From Chloroflexota bacterium (GTDB lineage: Bacteria; Chloroflexota; Limnocylindria; Limnocylindrales; CSP1-4): a stretch of DNA of 14,206 nt. The position numbers were made by a program, and so were the translations under genes. Position 1 is the first letter of the stretch; each line of letters begins with the position of its first letter. The notes under the pieces are model-generated. The model was given only the letters and a program-made list of their open reading frames with translations. It was not told the origin of the DNA and searched no databases. The stretch is taken from contig JAKAMV010000150.1 of NCBI GenBank assembly GCA_021812735.1, forward strand, positions 1 to 14,206. The letters run 5' to 3'. This document shows, one piece after another, positions 1 through 7,634 of the stretch.

Positions 1-110
1 AACGATTCGTCGTCCGCGTAGATCACCATGACGCCGGTCGACAGCGTCTGGCGCCCCGGCATGGCGAGGTTCAGCAGCGCCACCTCGCCCGCCTCCAGGA
101 AGGTGATCGG
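1..110 (-). CDS. Unidentified protein fragment, truncated at both ends
   Basis: Read leftward from about 110, this stretch is open with no stop and gives a protein-like sequence beginning PITFLEAGEVALLN and running through MPGRQTLSTG and MVIYADDES. Almost every codon in this frame ends in G or C, as in the other genes here, while the opposite strand does not show that bias. I therefore read it as a real reverse-strand coding piece of about 36 codons. I do not recognise the family. Its start side stops abruptly at the junction with the forward DrrB-like fragment at about position 110, and its other end leaves the window at base 1. Function unknown; it could belong to an unrelated part of the genome if the contig end is chimeric. 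Confidence 0.4.
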
Positions 111-247
111 CCGGACACCATCATCACGACCACGCTGATGCCGATCGCGTTCATGTTGATGTTCGTCTACGTGTTCGGCGGCGCGATCCAGCACGGTTCG
201 GGCGCCTACGTGACCTATCTGCTGCCCGGCATTCTGCTCATCACGGC
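111..247 (+). pseudogene. Internal fragment of a DrrB-like ABC-2 transporter permease
   Basis: About 45 forward codons encode an internal slice of an ABC-2 type (daunorubicin-resistance DrrB family) permease: PDTIITTTLMPIAF followed by MLMFVYVFGGAI and a YLLPGILLIT segment. This is the first transmembrane helix and following loop that the family carries near its N-terminus. Family members are about 250-280 residues, so over 80 percent is missing. Upstream, the sequence switches to a fragment coding on the other strand. Downstream it runs into the tail of the leftward ROK kinase, and the frame continues as low-complexity Pro/Ala/Ser-rich translation. No ABC ATPase partner is nearby. It is either a degraded remnant or a piece joined by misassembly; it cannot make a working permease. 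Confidence 0.65.
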
Positions 248-252
248 CTCCC

Positions 253-1680
253 CTACCCCAGCGCCGGCAAGCTCGCTGCCGCCACCGCCTGGCCGTGCCG
301 CTTGTCGCGCTCCGAGGCCGTGTGGAACGTGATTGTTGCCGCCAGTGCTGGATCCTCCACGCGCAGCACCTCGCGGGCGCGGTCCACGATCACGTCGCCG
401 CCGCGGCCAGTCATCACGCGGCCCAGCAGCAGCAGGTGCGGGAATGCGTAGAAGTCCTGGTACTCCAGCAGCCCGTAGCCCAGGTACGTCCCGATCGTCT
501 CGTAGACCCGCGTCGCGCGCGCATCGCCGGTCGCCATGAGGCGCTGGAGCAGGACCAGGCGCTCGGGCAGCGGCACGGCCGGGTCGGCGTCGATCCCGGC
601 CGCCGGCAGCAGCCGCCCCACCGCCTGCTGCGAGAAGTACTGGACGCCACAACCCCGGTCGCCCGACCATTCATCGACGGGGGCGTCGGGCGCGTAGTCG
701 ATCGGGACAAACGCGAGCTCGTCGAGCCAGGAGGTCAGCCTGCCGTCCGGCGCGACGTAGCCGGCCGCCTCGCTCGACCCCATCGCGATCCCGAGCAGCC
801 CGCCGACGCCGGCCAGCATCGAGCCCGCCAGCGCCGTGACCTCGCCGTCGTTGACGACGACGAACGGGACGTCGTGCCACGCGTGCCGCAGTTCGCGGAA
901 CAGCCCTCGCACGCGCGCCTCAAACAGCTCGCGGGGTACCGCGCGGAAGAGTGACGCAGCGCGCACCTCGTTGTCCACGTAGACGCCCGCCGAGCTTCCG
1001 CCGATGGCGTCCACGCGGGGCATGTGCGCGGCGGCCGAGCGCAGCGAATCCATGATCTGGTCGAAGTGCCACTGCGGATCGGGCTGGTGCGAGGGGTCCC
1101 AGACGATCTCCTCGCTGAAGACGACCTCGCCGTCGATCACCGCCGCGACCTTGCGATCGCTCGCGCCGAGGTCGAACCCGATCCGGCACCCATCCAGGTG
1201 GCGACCCAGCGGCAACGTCGCTGCCCGCGTTGGTGGGAAGTCGGCCCGGGCGGCTTGCACCACCTCGAACGGCCGGCCGAAGAGTTCCTCGCCCATCATG
1301 TGCGCGTCGAACCGGCCGGTTGGCGTCTCCGCGAAGTGGCGCCTGAGGGCGTCGACGAGCGTGTCAGGGCCGTCCACCCAGACCGTACTCCCGCCGCGCG
1401 ACCAGAGGAGGAACTTCACGAGCCGCTCGCAGAGCGCGTGGCTCGCCGCCACGTCGGGATGCCCGTCCGCGAGGACGGCAGTCTCGTGGACCGACACGGT
1501 CCCGCCCGGCGGCTCCACCGCGATGGCGACGGGCACCGCCGCGCCGGACGATGCGATCGCCTCCGCCATGGCGCGCCGTGCCGTGGTCGCCGGCCGGAAG
1601 CCCGGGTCCAGCGGCGGCTCGATGCGGGGCGCGACCAGGTACGGACCGATATCCGCGACCACCTGCGCTCTCGTCTCCAT
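253..1680 (-). CDS. ROK-family sugar kinase, divergent long form (probable GlcNAc kinase)
   Basis: The 475-residue product is probably the kinase that phosphorylates GlcNAc (or a related amino sugar) at the end of this operon. The ROK core starts late: the phosphate-binding motif GFDLGASDRK lies at 168-177, after about 160 residues of extra N-terminal sequence, whereas typical ROK kinases are about 300 residues with this motif at the very start. GGSSAGVYVDN (227-237) matches the second conserved loop. VVNDGEVTALAG (275-286) carries the expected catalytic Asp278. GIAMGSSEAAG (297-307) is a diverged form of the glycine-rich phosphate-2 motif. The usual ExGH and CxCGxxGCxE zinc elements are not intact: ELAF is at 321-324 and DRGCGVQYFSQ at 341-351. 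The ATG lies 30 bp after the SIS gene stop, with GGGAGG about 10 nt upstream. The substrate is inferred from neighbours only. Confidence 0.75.
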   Translation of the reverse strand: METRAQVVADIGPYLVAPRIEPPLDPGFRPATTARRAMAEAIASSGAAVPVAIAVEPPGGTVSVHETAVLADGHPDVAASHALCERLVKFLLWSRGGSTVWVDGPDTLVDALRRHFAETPTGRFDAHMMGEELFGRPFEVVQAARADFPPTRAATLPLGRHLDGCRIGFDLGASDRKVAAVIDGEVVFSEEIVWDPSHQPDPQWHFDQIMDSLRSAAAHMPRVDAIGGSSAGVYVDNEVRAASLFRAVPRELFEARVRGLFRELRHAWHDVPFVVVNDGEVTALAGSMLAGVGGLLGIAMGSSEAAGYVAPDGRLTSWLDELAFVPIDYAPDAPVDEWSGDRGCGVQYFSQQAVGRLLPAAGIDADPAVPLPERLVLLQRLMATGDARATRVYETIGTYLGYGLLEYQDFYAFPHLLLLGRVMTGRGGDVIVDRAREVLRVEDPALAATITFHTASERDKRHGQAVAAASLPALG

Positions 1681-1710
1681 GATGACTGGTCCTCCCGTCC
1701 CTCCGGCGGG

Positions 1711-2742
1711 TCAGCGCGTCAGCGTGACCTTGGTGATGTTCCTGGGCGTCTCGGTGTCGAGCCCGCGGGCACGGGCCAGGTGGTAGGCGAAGAGCTGGGC
1801 GGGGACGATGGCGACGAGCGGCGAGAGCCACTCGGGCACGGCGGGCAGGCGCACGACATCGCCGACGCCGGCGACGGCATCGGGGGCATCGGAGAGGACG
1901 AGCACGTTCGCCCGGGCGGCCCGCAGCCGTGCGAGCAGCGCGAGCATGCCGGACAGAGCCGGTCCACGGGTCGCCACCGCGTGCACCGGAAAGCCCGGTT
2001 CGACGAGCGCGATGGGGCCGTGCTGGAAGTCGGCGGCCGAATAGGGGTCCGCCAGCACGTACGCGAGTTCCTTGAGCTTGAGCGCCCACTCTCGCGCGGT
2101 CGCGTAATGGAGCCCGCGCGCCAGCACCGCGCACCGATCCTCTCGTGCGCGCGCCCCGGCGAGCTCCATCACCTGCGCCTCGACCTGGAGCGCCTCGCGC
2201 AGCGCGCGAGGCACCGCGTGGAGTTCCTGACGCGCGGTGTCACCGGCCGACAGCGCCGCCGACAGCATGGCGAGCAGCGCGATCTCGGCGAGGTACGTCT
2301 TGGTCGCGGCCACCGCCCGCTCCGGTCCGGCATCGAGGAGGACCACGTGCTCGGCCGCCTGCGCCAGCTCCGAGGACGGCTCGTTCGTGATGGCGGCCGT
2401 GAGCGCGCCCTGCCGCCGCGCGTCGTCGAGGACGGCGACGACATCGGGCGAGCGACCCGACTGCGAGATGCCGAGCACGACCGCGTTGCGCAGCCGGGGC
2501 GCGGTACCGTAGACCGACACGAGCGACGGCGCGGCGAGCGCGACGGGGAGCCGGTTGCGCGACCCGAGGACGTACTGGGCGTAGACCGCGGCGTGGTCCG
2601 ACGTGCCGCGCGCGGCGATCAGGACGAGGTCGACGTCGCGGGCCCGGATGGCCGCCGCGAGCTCGGAGACGGGTCCGGTCGCGGTCTCGAGCAGCCGCTC
2701 GACGACCGTCGGCTCCTCGCCCAGCTCCGATCGCATGCTCAC
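1711..2742 (-). CDS. SIS-domain glucosamine-6-phosphate deaminase/isomerase (GlmS isomerase-like, NagB-II type)
   Basis: The 343-residue protein has two SIS domains and resembles the C-terminal isomerase half of GlmS without the glutaminase half. SIS 1 shows ARGTSDHAAVYAQ (44-56), GISQSGRSPD (91-100) and ERAVAATKTYLAE (141-153). SIS 2 shows REWALKLKELAY (217-228) and a DFQHGPIALV segment (238-247), which matches the GlmS KHGP(L/I)AL signature. It probably converts GlcN-6-P to Fru-6-P plus ammonia, replacing the classical NagB deaminase, which is absent here. AgaS-like sugar isomerases are the main alternative. I chose the GTG at 2742, which overlaps the nagZ stop as GTGA and has GAGGGG 5 nt upstream. 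An ATG two codons later (2736) is also possible. It sits directly downstream of nagZ. Confidence 0.82.
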   Translation of the reverse strand: MSMRSELGEEPTVVERLLETATGPVSELAAAIRARDVDLVLIAARGTSDHAAVYAQYVLGSRNRLPVALAAPSLVSVYGTAPRLRNAVVLGISQSGRSPDVVAVLDDARRQGALTAAITNEPSSELAQAAEHVVLLDAGPERAVAATKTYLAEIALLAMLSAALSAGDTARQELHAVPRALREALQVEAQVMELAGARAREDRCAVLARGLHYATAREWALKLKELAYVLADPYSAADFQHGPIALVEPGFPVHAVATRGPALSGMLALLARLRAARANVLVLSDAPDAVAGVGDVVRLPAVPEWLSPLVAIVPAQLFAYHLARARGLDTETPRNITKVTLTR

Positions 2743-4361
2743 GGGTGCCCCTCTGCCTGCGCGCGGTCGGCCGCGGCGGTCGACGACACGTCGCCTCCCG
2801 CACGCCCCTGCTCCCTGAGGGTGACGGGGAGGCGACCGATGAACGGGGTCCGGCCCGACAGGGCGTCGGCGAGCGCCTCCATGAGCGGCGGCTGCACGCC
2901 GTAGGTGCACGCCGCCGCGGGGGCCTCCGGGTACAGCTCCACGTCGAATGGACCACGCAGGGCGACGGCCAGCACGGGCCGACCCGTGGCGACCACGGCG
3001 CGAACCGTCCCGGCCTGTCCCCTGGCGCCGAACGCATCGAACGTACCCACCAGGATCGCCTCATGGTGTGCGGCGGCTGCCGCGAGCGCGGCAGACTGCG
3101 AGGGAGTCGGATCCAGCGGCGATACGAGTTCGTCCACGGCGATCCCGCGGTCGCGCAGCGCGTCGGCCAGCCGGAGCCGGACGAACGACGACGTCTCGGC
3201 CGGCGTGAGGTCGACAGGCACGGGGGCGATCAGCGCGACCCGGGACCCCGGGCGCAGCGGCAGGATCCCGTCGCGGTCGCGTACCAGCGTGACCGCCCGT
3301 CGCGCGATCTCGTCGGCCAGCGCGCGGTGGTCCGCGCACCCCACCACGTCAAGGGGCGGCTGCACGGCGTGCGCCATCCACCCTCGCAGCGCCGCGATCC
3401 GAGCCCGGGCCGTCACGAGGTCGACCTCGGCCAGCGATCCATCGGCGGCCCCACGCGCCAGTGCCGCCAGCACGGCATCCTCCGTGTCGGGGTCGTGGAC
3501 GAGGAGGAGCAGGTCCATCCCAGCGTCAACCGCCGCCACCGCCGTCGCCTCGATGCCCCCGGCCGCGGAGGCACCGCCCATGTCCATCGCGTCGCTGACG
3601 GTGACACCGTCGAACCCGAGCCGGTCCCGCAGGACTCCGCGCAGGATCGCCGGGGCGATGGTGGCCGGCACCGGCACTCCCCCGGTCAGGGACGGCACGC
3701 CGAGGTGGCCCGGTAACACGGCCCGCGCACCGGCGGCGATCGCCGCGCGGAATGGCACGAACTCTTCGGCCTCGAGCTCCTCGAGATCGCGGTCCAGGAC
3801 CGGCATGCCCAGGTGGGAATCGCCCGTCGCGGCGCCGTGACCGGGGAAGTGCTTGAGCACCGCCGCGACCCCGGCCTCCTGGATCCCACCCGTCATCGCC
3901 GCGGCGAGGCGGGCCACCAGCCCGGGGTCGCCGCCGAACGGCCGCGTGCCGAGCGCCGTGGCGGACTCGCGGTGCAGCACGTCGCAGACCGGCGCGAACA
4001 GGAGCGTGCCGCCCATGGCGGCCACCTCGGTCGCGGTCGCGCGGCCGGCCTGCCGGGCAAGGTCCTCCGAGCCCGTCGCGCCGATCGCGAGGTTGCCGGG
4101 CCACGCCGTCGCGCCGTAGTCCACGGCCTGGAGCTGTCCGCCCTCCTGGTCGAGCCCGATCACGAGCGGCGGATCGCCGGCCGGGCGCGCCGCCTGGAGT
4201 GCCGCGCAGAGCTCGCGCAGCTGTGCCGGGGAGACCACGTTCCTGGCGCGGAACAGAGTGACGCCCGAGGTATCGCCGCGCGAGATCGCCGCCAGGACGC
4301 GTGGCGCCGGCTCGGCGCCCTCGAACGTCCGCAGCAGTCGCCACCCGACGAGCGCGCTCAT
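2739..4361 (-). CDS. nagZ: GH3 beta-N-acetylhexosaminidase NagZ
   Basis: The 540-residue glycoside hydrolase family 3 enzyme removes terminal beta-GlcNAc from chito-oligosaccharides or muropeptides. Visible landmarks are IGLDQEGGQLQ (68-78), GTRPFGGDP (138-146), KHFPGHG (170-176) with DSHLGMP (181-187), and VTVSDAMDMGG (253-263). The His in DSH is the general acid/base of NagZ-type GH3 enzymes, and Asp257 in the last motif is the expected nucleophile. After about residue 330 comes a second alpha/beta domain (to about 540), as in two-domain Gram-positive NagZ proteins. No signal peptide is seen, so a cytoplasmic role after ABC import is likely. The ATG at 4361 overlaps the permease stop as ATGA. 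The frame stays open upstream, but that part is antisense to permease coding. The gene is followed by a GTGA overlap with the SIS gene. Confidence 0.9.
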   Translation of the reverse strand: MSALVGWRLLRTFEGAEPAPRVLAAISRGDTSGVTLFRARNVVSPAQLRELCAALQAARPAGDPPLVIGLDQEGGQLQAVDYGATAWPGNLAIGATGSEDLARQAGRATATEVAAMGGTLLFAPVCDVLHRESATALGTRPFGGDPGLVARLAAAMTGGIQEAGVAAVLKHFPGHGAATGDSHLGMPVLDRDLEELEAEEFVPFRAAIAAGARAVLPGHLGVPSLTGGVPVPATIAPAILRGVLRDRLGFDGVTVSDAMDMGGASAAGGIEATAVAAVDAGMDLLLLVHDPDTEDAVLAALARGAADGSLAEVDLVTARARIAALRGWMAHAVQPPLDVVGCADHRALADEIARRAVTLVRDRDGILPLRPGSRVALIAPVPVDLTPAETSSFVRLRLADALRDRGIAVDELVSPLDPTPSQSAALAAAAAHHEAILVGTFDAFGARGQAGTVRAVVATGRPVLAVALRGPFDVELYPEAPAAACTYGVQPPLMEALADALSGRTPFIGRLPVTLREQGRAGGDVSSTAAADRAQAEGHP

Positions 4362-5176
4362 CCCTTCACCGCCCCCGCTGTCAGCCCACCGACCATCCGC
4401 CCCTGGACGACCAGGAAGAACGCCAGCACCGGCAGGGTGAACATCGTCGAGGCCGCCATCGTCGCCCCCCAGTCGGTTCCGAAGTTCGTCTGGAACGAGA
4501 CGAGCCAGACGGGCAGCGTGTACGTGTCCCGCATCAGGGAGTTGGCGTAGAGGAACTCGTTCCAGGCGGTGATGAAGCAGAACGTCGCGGTGGCGACGAG
4601 ACCCGGCCACAGCAGCGGCAGGGTGACCCGCACGAAGGCGCCCACCCGCGATGCGCCATCGACCATCGCCGCCTCCTCGAGATCGACCGGGATGCCGGCG
4701 ATGAACCCGCGCAGCGACCAGATCGTGAACGGCAGCGTGAAGATGAAGTAGATGATGACGAGCGAGGTGAGCTTGTTGTCCATCCCCGCGTCGCGCAGGA
4801 CCAGGAAGAACGGGATCAGGAGCGCCTCGAACGGCGCCATCTGCGCGACAGCGACCAGGAGCAGGAAGCCGCGTCGTCCGCGGATCCGGGCGCGCGCCAC
4901 AACGGCCGCGGCCAGGAAGCCGACCAGGAGGGCCAGCGCGAGCGTCGACAGGGTCACGAAGATGCTGTTGCCCAGGTACTCGGTGAAGTGCGGCGCGCTG
5001 ATCGCGTGGGCGAAGTTGTCGAGCGTCGGCACCGGCAGGAAGACCGGCACGTATGTCTGGATGTCGTTCCGGTTCTTGAAGGCGCTGATCACCATCCAGT
5101 ACACGGGGAACGCGAAGAGGAACGCCACCGCGAGCCCCGCCAGGTTCACGAGACCGCGGCGGATGATGCGGTTCAC
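4358..5176 (-). CDS. ABC sugar transporter permease, MalG-like (CUT1)
   Basis: The 272-residue inner-membrane subunit is one of two that form the sugar channel. The N-terminal helix (about 12-32, ending FPVYWMVISAFK) is followed by the periplasmic VPVFLPVPTLDNFAHA stretch typical of MalG-type permeases, and then by further hydrophobic segments to about 260. The cytoplasmic EAA loop, which docks the ATPase, is EEAAMVDGAS at 167-176, followed by FVRVTLPLLWPG. The GTG at 5176 overlaps the upstream permease stop as GTGA and has AGGAGG at 5186-5181, 4 nt before it. The frame is open much further upstream, but that part lies over the other permease. Its own stop overlaps nagZ. Substrate from context: GlcNAc or its oligomers. 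Confidence 0.9.
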   Translation of the reverse strand: MNRIIRRGLVNLAGLAVAFLFAFPVYWMVISAFKNRNDIQTYVPVFLPVPTLDNFAHAISAPHFTEYLGNSIFVTLSTLALALLVGFLAAAVVARARIRGRRGFLLLVAVAQMAPFEALLIPFFLVLRDAGMDNKLTSLVIIYFIFTLPFTIWSLRGFIAGIPVDLEEAAMVDGASRVGAFVRVTLPLLWPGLVATATFCFITAWNEFLYANSLMRDTYTLPVWLVSFQTNFGTDWGATMAASTMFTLPVLAFFLVVQGRMVGGLTAGAVKG

Positions 5177-6147
5177 GCTTCCTCCTGTGACCGGATCATC
5201 GTCCGGATGTACGGAACGAGCACGATGAGCAGCAGCAAAACCATGACCATCGACACGGCGGCGGCGATGTCGTAGTGGCTCTGGCTGATGCCGACGATGT
5301 ACGAGTAGACCGACAGCGTGACGGTCTGCCCGTCCGGTCCGCCCTGCCGCATCGCGTAGACCTGCGTGTAGACCTTGAAGTCCCAGATGATCGACAGGAA
5401 CGTGAGCATCAGGATCAGCGGCTGCAGCAGCGGCAGCGTCACGTGCCAGAAGATCTGCCGCTCGCTCGCACCGTCGACCCGTGCCGCCTCGTGCAGCTCG
5501 CGGCTGATGCCGAGCAGCCCCGCGTACAGGCTCAGGGCGACGAAGGGGACGGCCTGCCACACGATGAGCAGGACGATGATGCCGAACGTCGAGGGGCCGG
5601 TCTCGAACCAGGAGTGGTTGAGCCAGTTGCCGAAGATTCCCAGGCTGCTGATCGCCCAGTTCACAACGCCGAGCTTGCTGTCGAAGAGCCACTGGAAGAC
5701 GACCACGCCGGTGACCACCGGCGTCGCCCAGGCCAGGACCATTGCCACGGACAGCAGCAGCTGGACGACATGGCCGAGCCGCTCCATCAGCAGGGCCACG
5801 AGCGTGCCCACGACGATCGTCAGGCCGACGCAGGCCGCGGTGAAGAGGAACGTCCGGACGAGGATCGTGGTGAAGTCGGGATCGCCCAGGATGCGCTGGT
5901 AGTTGGCGATCCCGACCCACGTGGTCGTGCCCGAGAACAGCTGCTTCAAGCCCCAGTGCTGGAGGCTCGTCTCGACCAGCCGGAGCACCGGGTAGCCGAG
6001 CAGGAGCAGGAAGGCCACCAGCGTCGGCAGGAGCGCCAGGTACGGCAGGGTCCTGCCGAACGCCCGTCGGATGCGCATCGGCCGGGAGGGAGCGACGGCC
6101 GGACCGGGCACCTGCCGCGGGACCTCCGCCGCATGCGTCTCGATCAC
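5173..6147 (-). CDS. ABC sugar transporter permease, MalF-like (CUT1)
   Basis: The 324-residue inner-membrane permease is the partner of the MalG-like subunit. A hydrophilic N-terminus (1-32) precedes a first helix at about 34-55 (LPYLALLPTLVAF region). Five or so more helices follow, to about 312. The EAA loop is ELHEAARVDGASERQIF (217-233), followed by HVTLPLLQP. The start is probably GTG at 6147, with GGGAG 7 nt upstream. The GTG itself sits inside GGAGGTGA, which looks like a Shine-Dalgarno site, so the true start could be somewhat downstream, for example the ATG at residue 24. The gene lies 46 bp after the binding-protein stop and overlaps the next permease by 4 bp. Confidence 0.9.
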   Translation of the reverse strand: MIETHAAEVPRQVPGPAVAPSRPMRIRRAFGRTLPYLALLPTLVAFLLLLGYPVLRLVETSLQHWGLKQLFSGTTTWVGIANYQRILGDPDFTTILVRTFLFTAACVGLTIVVGTLVALLMERLGHVVQLLLSVAMVLAWATPVVTGVVVFQWLFDSKLGVVNWAISSLGIFGNWLNHSWFETGPSTFGIIVLLIVWQAVPFVALSLYAGLLGISRELHEAARVDGASERQIFWHVTLPLLQPLILMLTFLSIIWDFKVYTQVYAMRQGGPDGQTVTLSVYSYIVGISQSHYDIAAAVSMVMVLLLLIVLVPYIRTMIRSQEEA

Positions 6148-6193
6148 CTCCGTGCTCCCTCTCGTCCGCCGCGATTGCTGGCGTCCGAACGGC

Positions 6194-7543
6194 CTACTGG
6201 GCCGCGTTCAGGACGGCGTCGATCTTCTGGTCGGCCTCCTTCGCCGCATCGGCGATGCTGGCCTGGCCGGTGAGGATCTTGGTCATCATGGCCTTGATCG
6301 GGTTGTTGGCCTCGACGCCCGCCCAGCGCGGGTCGTTCGGGGTGAAGCCGCTGCCCGCGGCCGCCTCGGCGGCCTGGATCTTCAGAATCGCGTTGGCGGG
6401 GGTGTCCGGGATGTTCGCGGCGGCCGACTTGAGGGACGGGATCCAGCCGTTCGAGATGAGCATCTGCTGGCCGTCAGGGGTCATGAGCTGCTTGATCCAG
6501 TCGATGGCCTGGGCCTGGTTCTTGCTCTTGGCGGCGACACCGAGGACCGAGCCGCCCAGAAACACGGGGACGGTCTTGCCGGCGGTTGCGCTCGGGATGG
6601 CCATCACGCCGACCTGGTCCGCGGATGTGACGACACCCTTCGGATCGACGGCGCTGCCGATCTCCCAGCCGTTGCCGACGAACATGCCCACCTTGCCCTG
6701 CGAGAACAGGGTGTACTCGGGCGGGTTCATCTCGTCGTTGTCCTTGGGGCCCGTCGAGCCGGCGTTGTAGTAGTCGACGTAGTCCTGGATGCCCTGCATC
6801 GACTGCGGCGACTCGAGGTTGGCGGTCCACTTGCCGCTGCTGTCCTGGGTCGCCAGCGTGCCGCCCCGGTCCCAGACGTACTGGAGGAGCTGGTACCAGT
6901 TCTGTCCGGCGACATAGAGGCCGGAGAAGTCCGCCACGCTCGCGTTCTTCTGCTGCAGCGTCTTGGCCGCGGCGATAAGCGTGTCCTTGCTGGTGATCGT
7001 CGTCGGGTCGATGCCGGCGGTCCGGAACAGGTCCTTGCGGTAGATCAGCACGCGGTCGCCGGCGTAGAACGGCACGGCGTAGAGCTTGTCCTGGTAGACG
7101 GACGCGCTGTTGAGCGAGTCCATGAAGAGCTGGCCGTCACCGCTGTTCGAGGTCCCGCCGCCCAGCGCCTGGCGCTGGCTGGTGAGGTCCATCAGCGCGC
7201 CCGCGGCCTCGAAGGTGATGGCCTGGGTGTTGCCCATCTCGATGACGTCCGGCGGGTTGTTGCTCGCGAGGGCCGTCGTGAGCTTGTCGACGATGCCGTT
7301 CCACTGCTGGACCTGATAGTTGACCTTCCAGCCCGGATGGGACATCTGGAAATCGGTGTCGAGCTGGACGACGGTGTTGTCGTTCAACGAGCCGTTCATC
7401 AGCCAGACGGTGAGCGTGCCGCTGCTTGCGGCCTGCGACGCGGGCGCCGCTTTCGACGGAGCGCTGCTCGAGGCGGCGCTCGAACAACCGGTGAGACCCA
7501 CCAGGGCCACCAGCGCGATCGGTAACAAACTCCTGGCTCTCAC
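6194..7543 (-). CDS. Extracellular sugar-binding lipoprotein of the ABC transporter
   Basis: The 449-residue family 1 solute-binding protein is probably the ligand receptor for the two permeases. It starts with a lipoprotein signal, MRARSLLPIALVALVGLTGC, with lipobox LTGC and Cys20 as the lipid anchor, followed by a Ser/Ala-rich linker (21-42). The mature domain shows family features: TVWLMNG near its start, DFQMSHPGWKV, PPDVIEMGN, LYAVPFYAG, a GKVGMFVGNGWEIG segment and FLGGSVLGVAAKSKN. This layout matches multiple-sugar and GlcNAc/chitobiose-binding proteins, but specificity cannot be read from sequence by eye. The GTG start has AGGAG 8 nt upstream. It is the first structural gene after the repressor, with an 80-bp gap that contains a hairpin. 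Confidence 0.9.
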   Translation of the reverse strand: MRARSLLPIALVALVGLTGCSSAASSSAPSKAAPASQAASSGTLTVWLMNGSLNDNTVVQLDTDFQMSHPGWKVNYQVQQWNGIVDKLTTALASNNPPDVIEMGNTQAITFEAAGALMDLTSQRQALGGGTSNSGDGQLFMDSLNSASVYQDKLYAVPFYAGDRVLIYRKDLFRTAGIDPTTITSKDTLIAAAKTLQQKNASVADFSGLYVAGQNWYQLLQYVWDRGGTLATQDSSGKWTANLESPQSMQGIQDYVDYYNAGSTGPKDNDEMNPPEYTLFSQGKVGMFVGNGWEIGSAVDPKGVVTSADQVGVMAIPSATAGKTVPVFLGGSVLGVAAKSKNQAQAIDWIKQLMTPDGQQMLISNGWIPSLKSAAANIPDTPANAILKIQAAEAAAGSGFTPNDPRWAGVEANNPIKAMMTKILTGQASIADAAKEADQKIDAVLNAAQ

Positions 7544-7581
7544 GCCACCTTCTCCTCGTTCGTGTCTAACCCTGTCGTCCG

Positions 7582-7610
7582 TGCCGGCGGCCGCACTGGG
7601 CGGCCGGCCA
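7582..7610 (-). other. GC-rich hairpin between the repressor and binding-protein genes
   Basis: An inverted repeat with a ten-base-pair arm and one mismatch (GCCGGCGGCC, 7583-7592, against GGCGGCCGGC, 7599-7608) has a loop of 6 bases. There is no T-run after it, so it is not a classical terminator. It may be an mRNA-stability or attenuating hairpin separating repressor and binding-protein expression. GTGCCGGC and GGCGGCCGGC recur in the hairpin in the repressor leader (8917-8940). Confidence 0.45.
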
Positions 7611-7617
7611 TGTCGGA

Positions 7618-7634
7618 GCCCCGTCAGACGGGGC
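7618..7634 (-). terminator. Short hairpin over the repressor stop codon
   Basis: GCCCCGT (7618-7624) and ACGGGGC (7628-7634) form a perfect seven-pair stem with a three-base loop that includes part of the repressor stop codon (7624-7626). No T-tract follows in the leftward direction. If it acts, it would be a weak or partial terminator or a 3' stability element. This is low confidence, since such stems arise easily in GC-rich DNA. Confidence 0.25.

Noticed and set aside
1024..2904. Long forward open frame of about 626 codons
   Set aside because: It is antisense to the ROK kinase, SIS and nagZ genes, is Arg/His/Asp-rich with no family motifs, and results from high GC content.
4358..5920. A single 520-residue permease from the longest frame
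   Set aside because: The part upstream of 5176 overlaps the MalF-like permease in another frame and is low-quality translation. A GTG with AGGAGG at the GTGA overlap gives a normal-length MalG-like protein.
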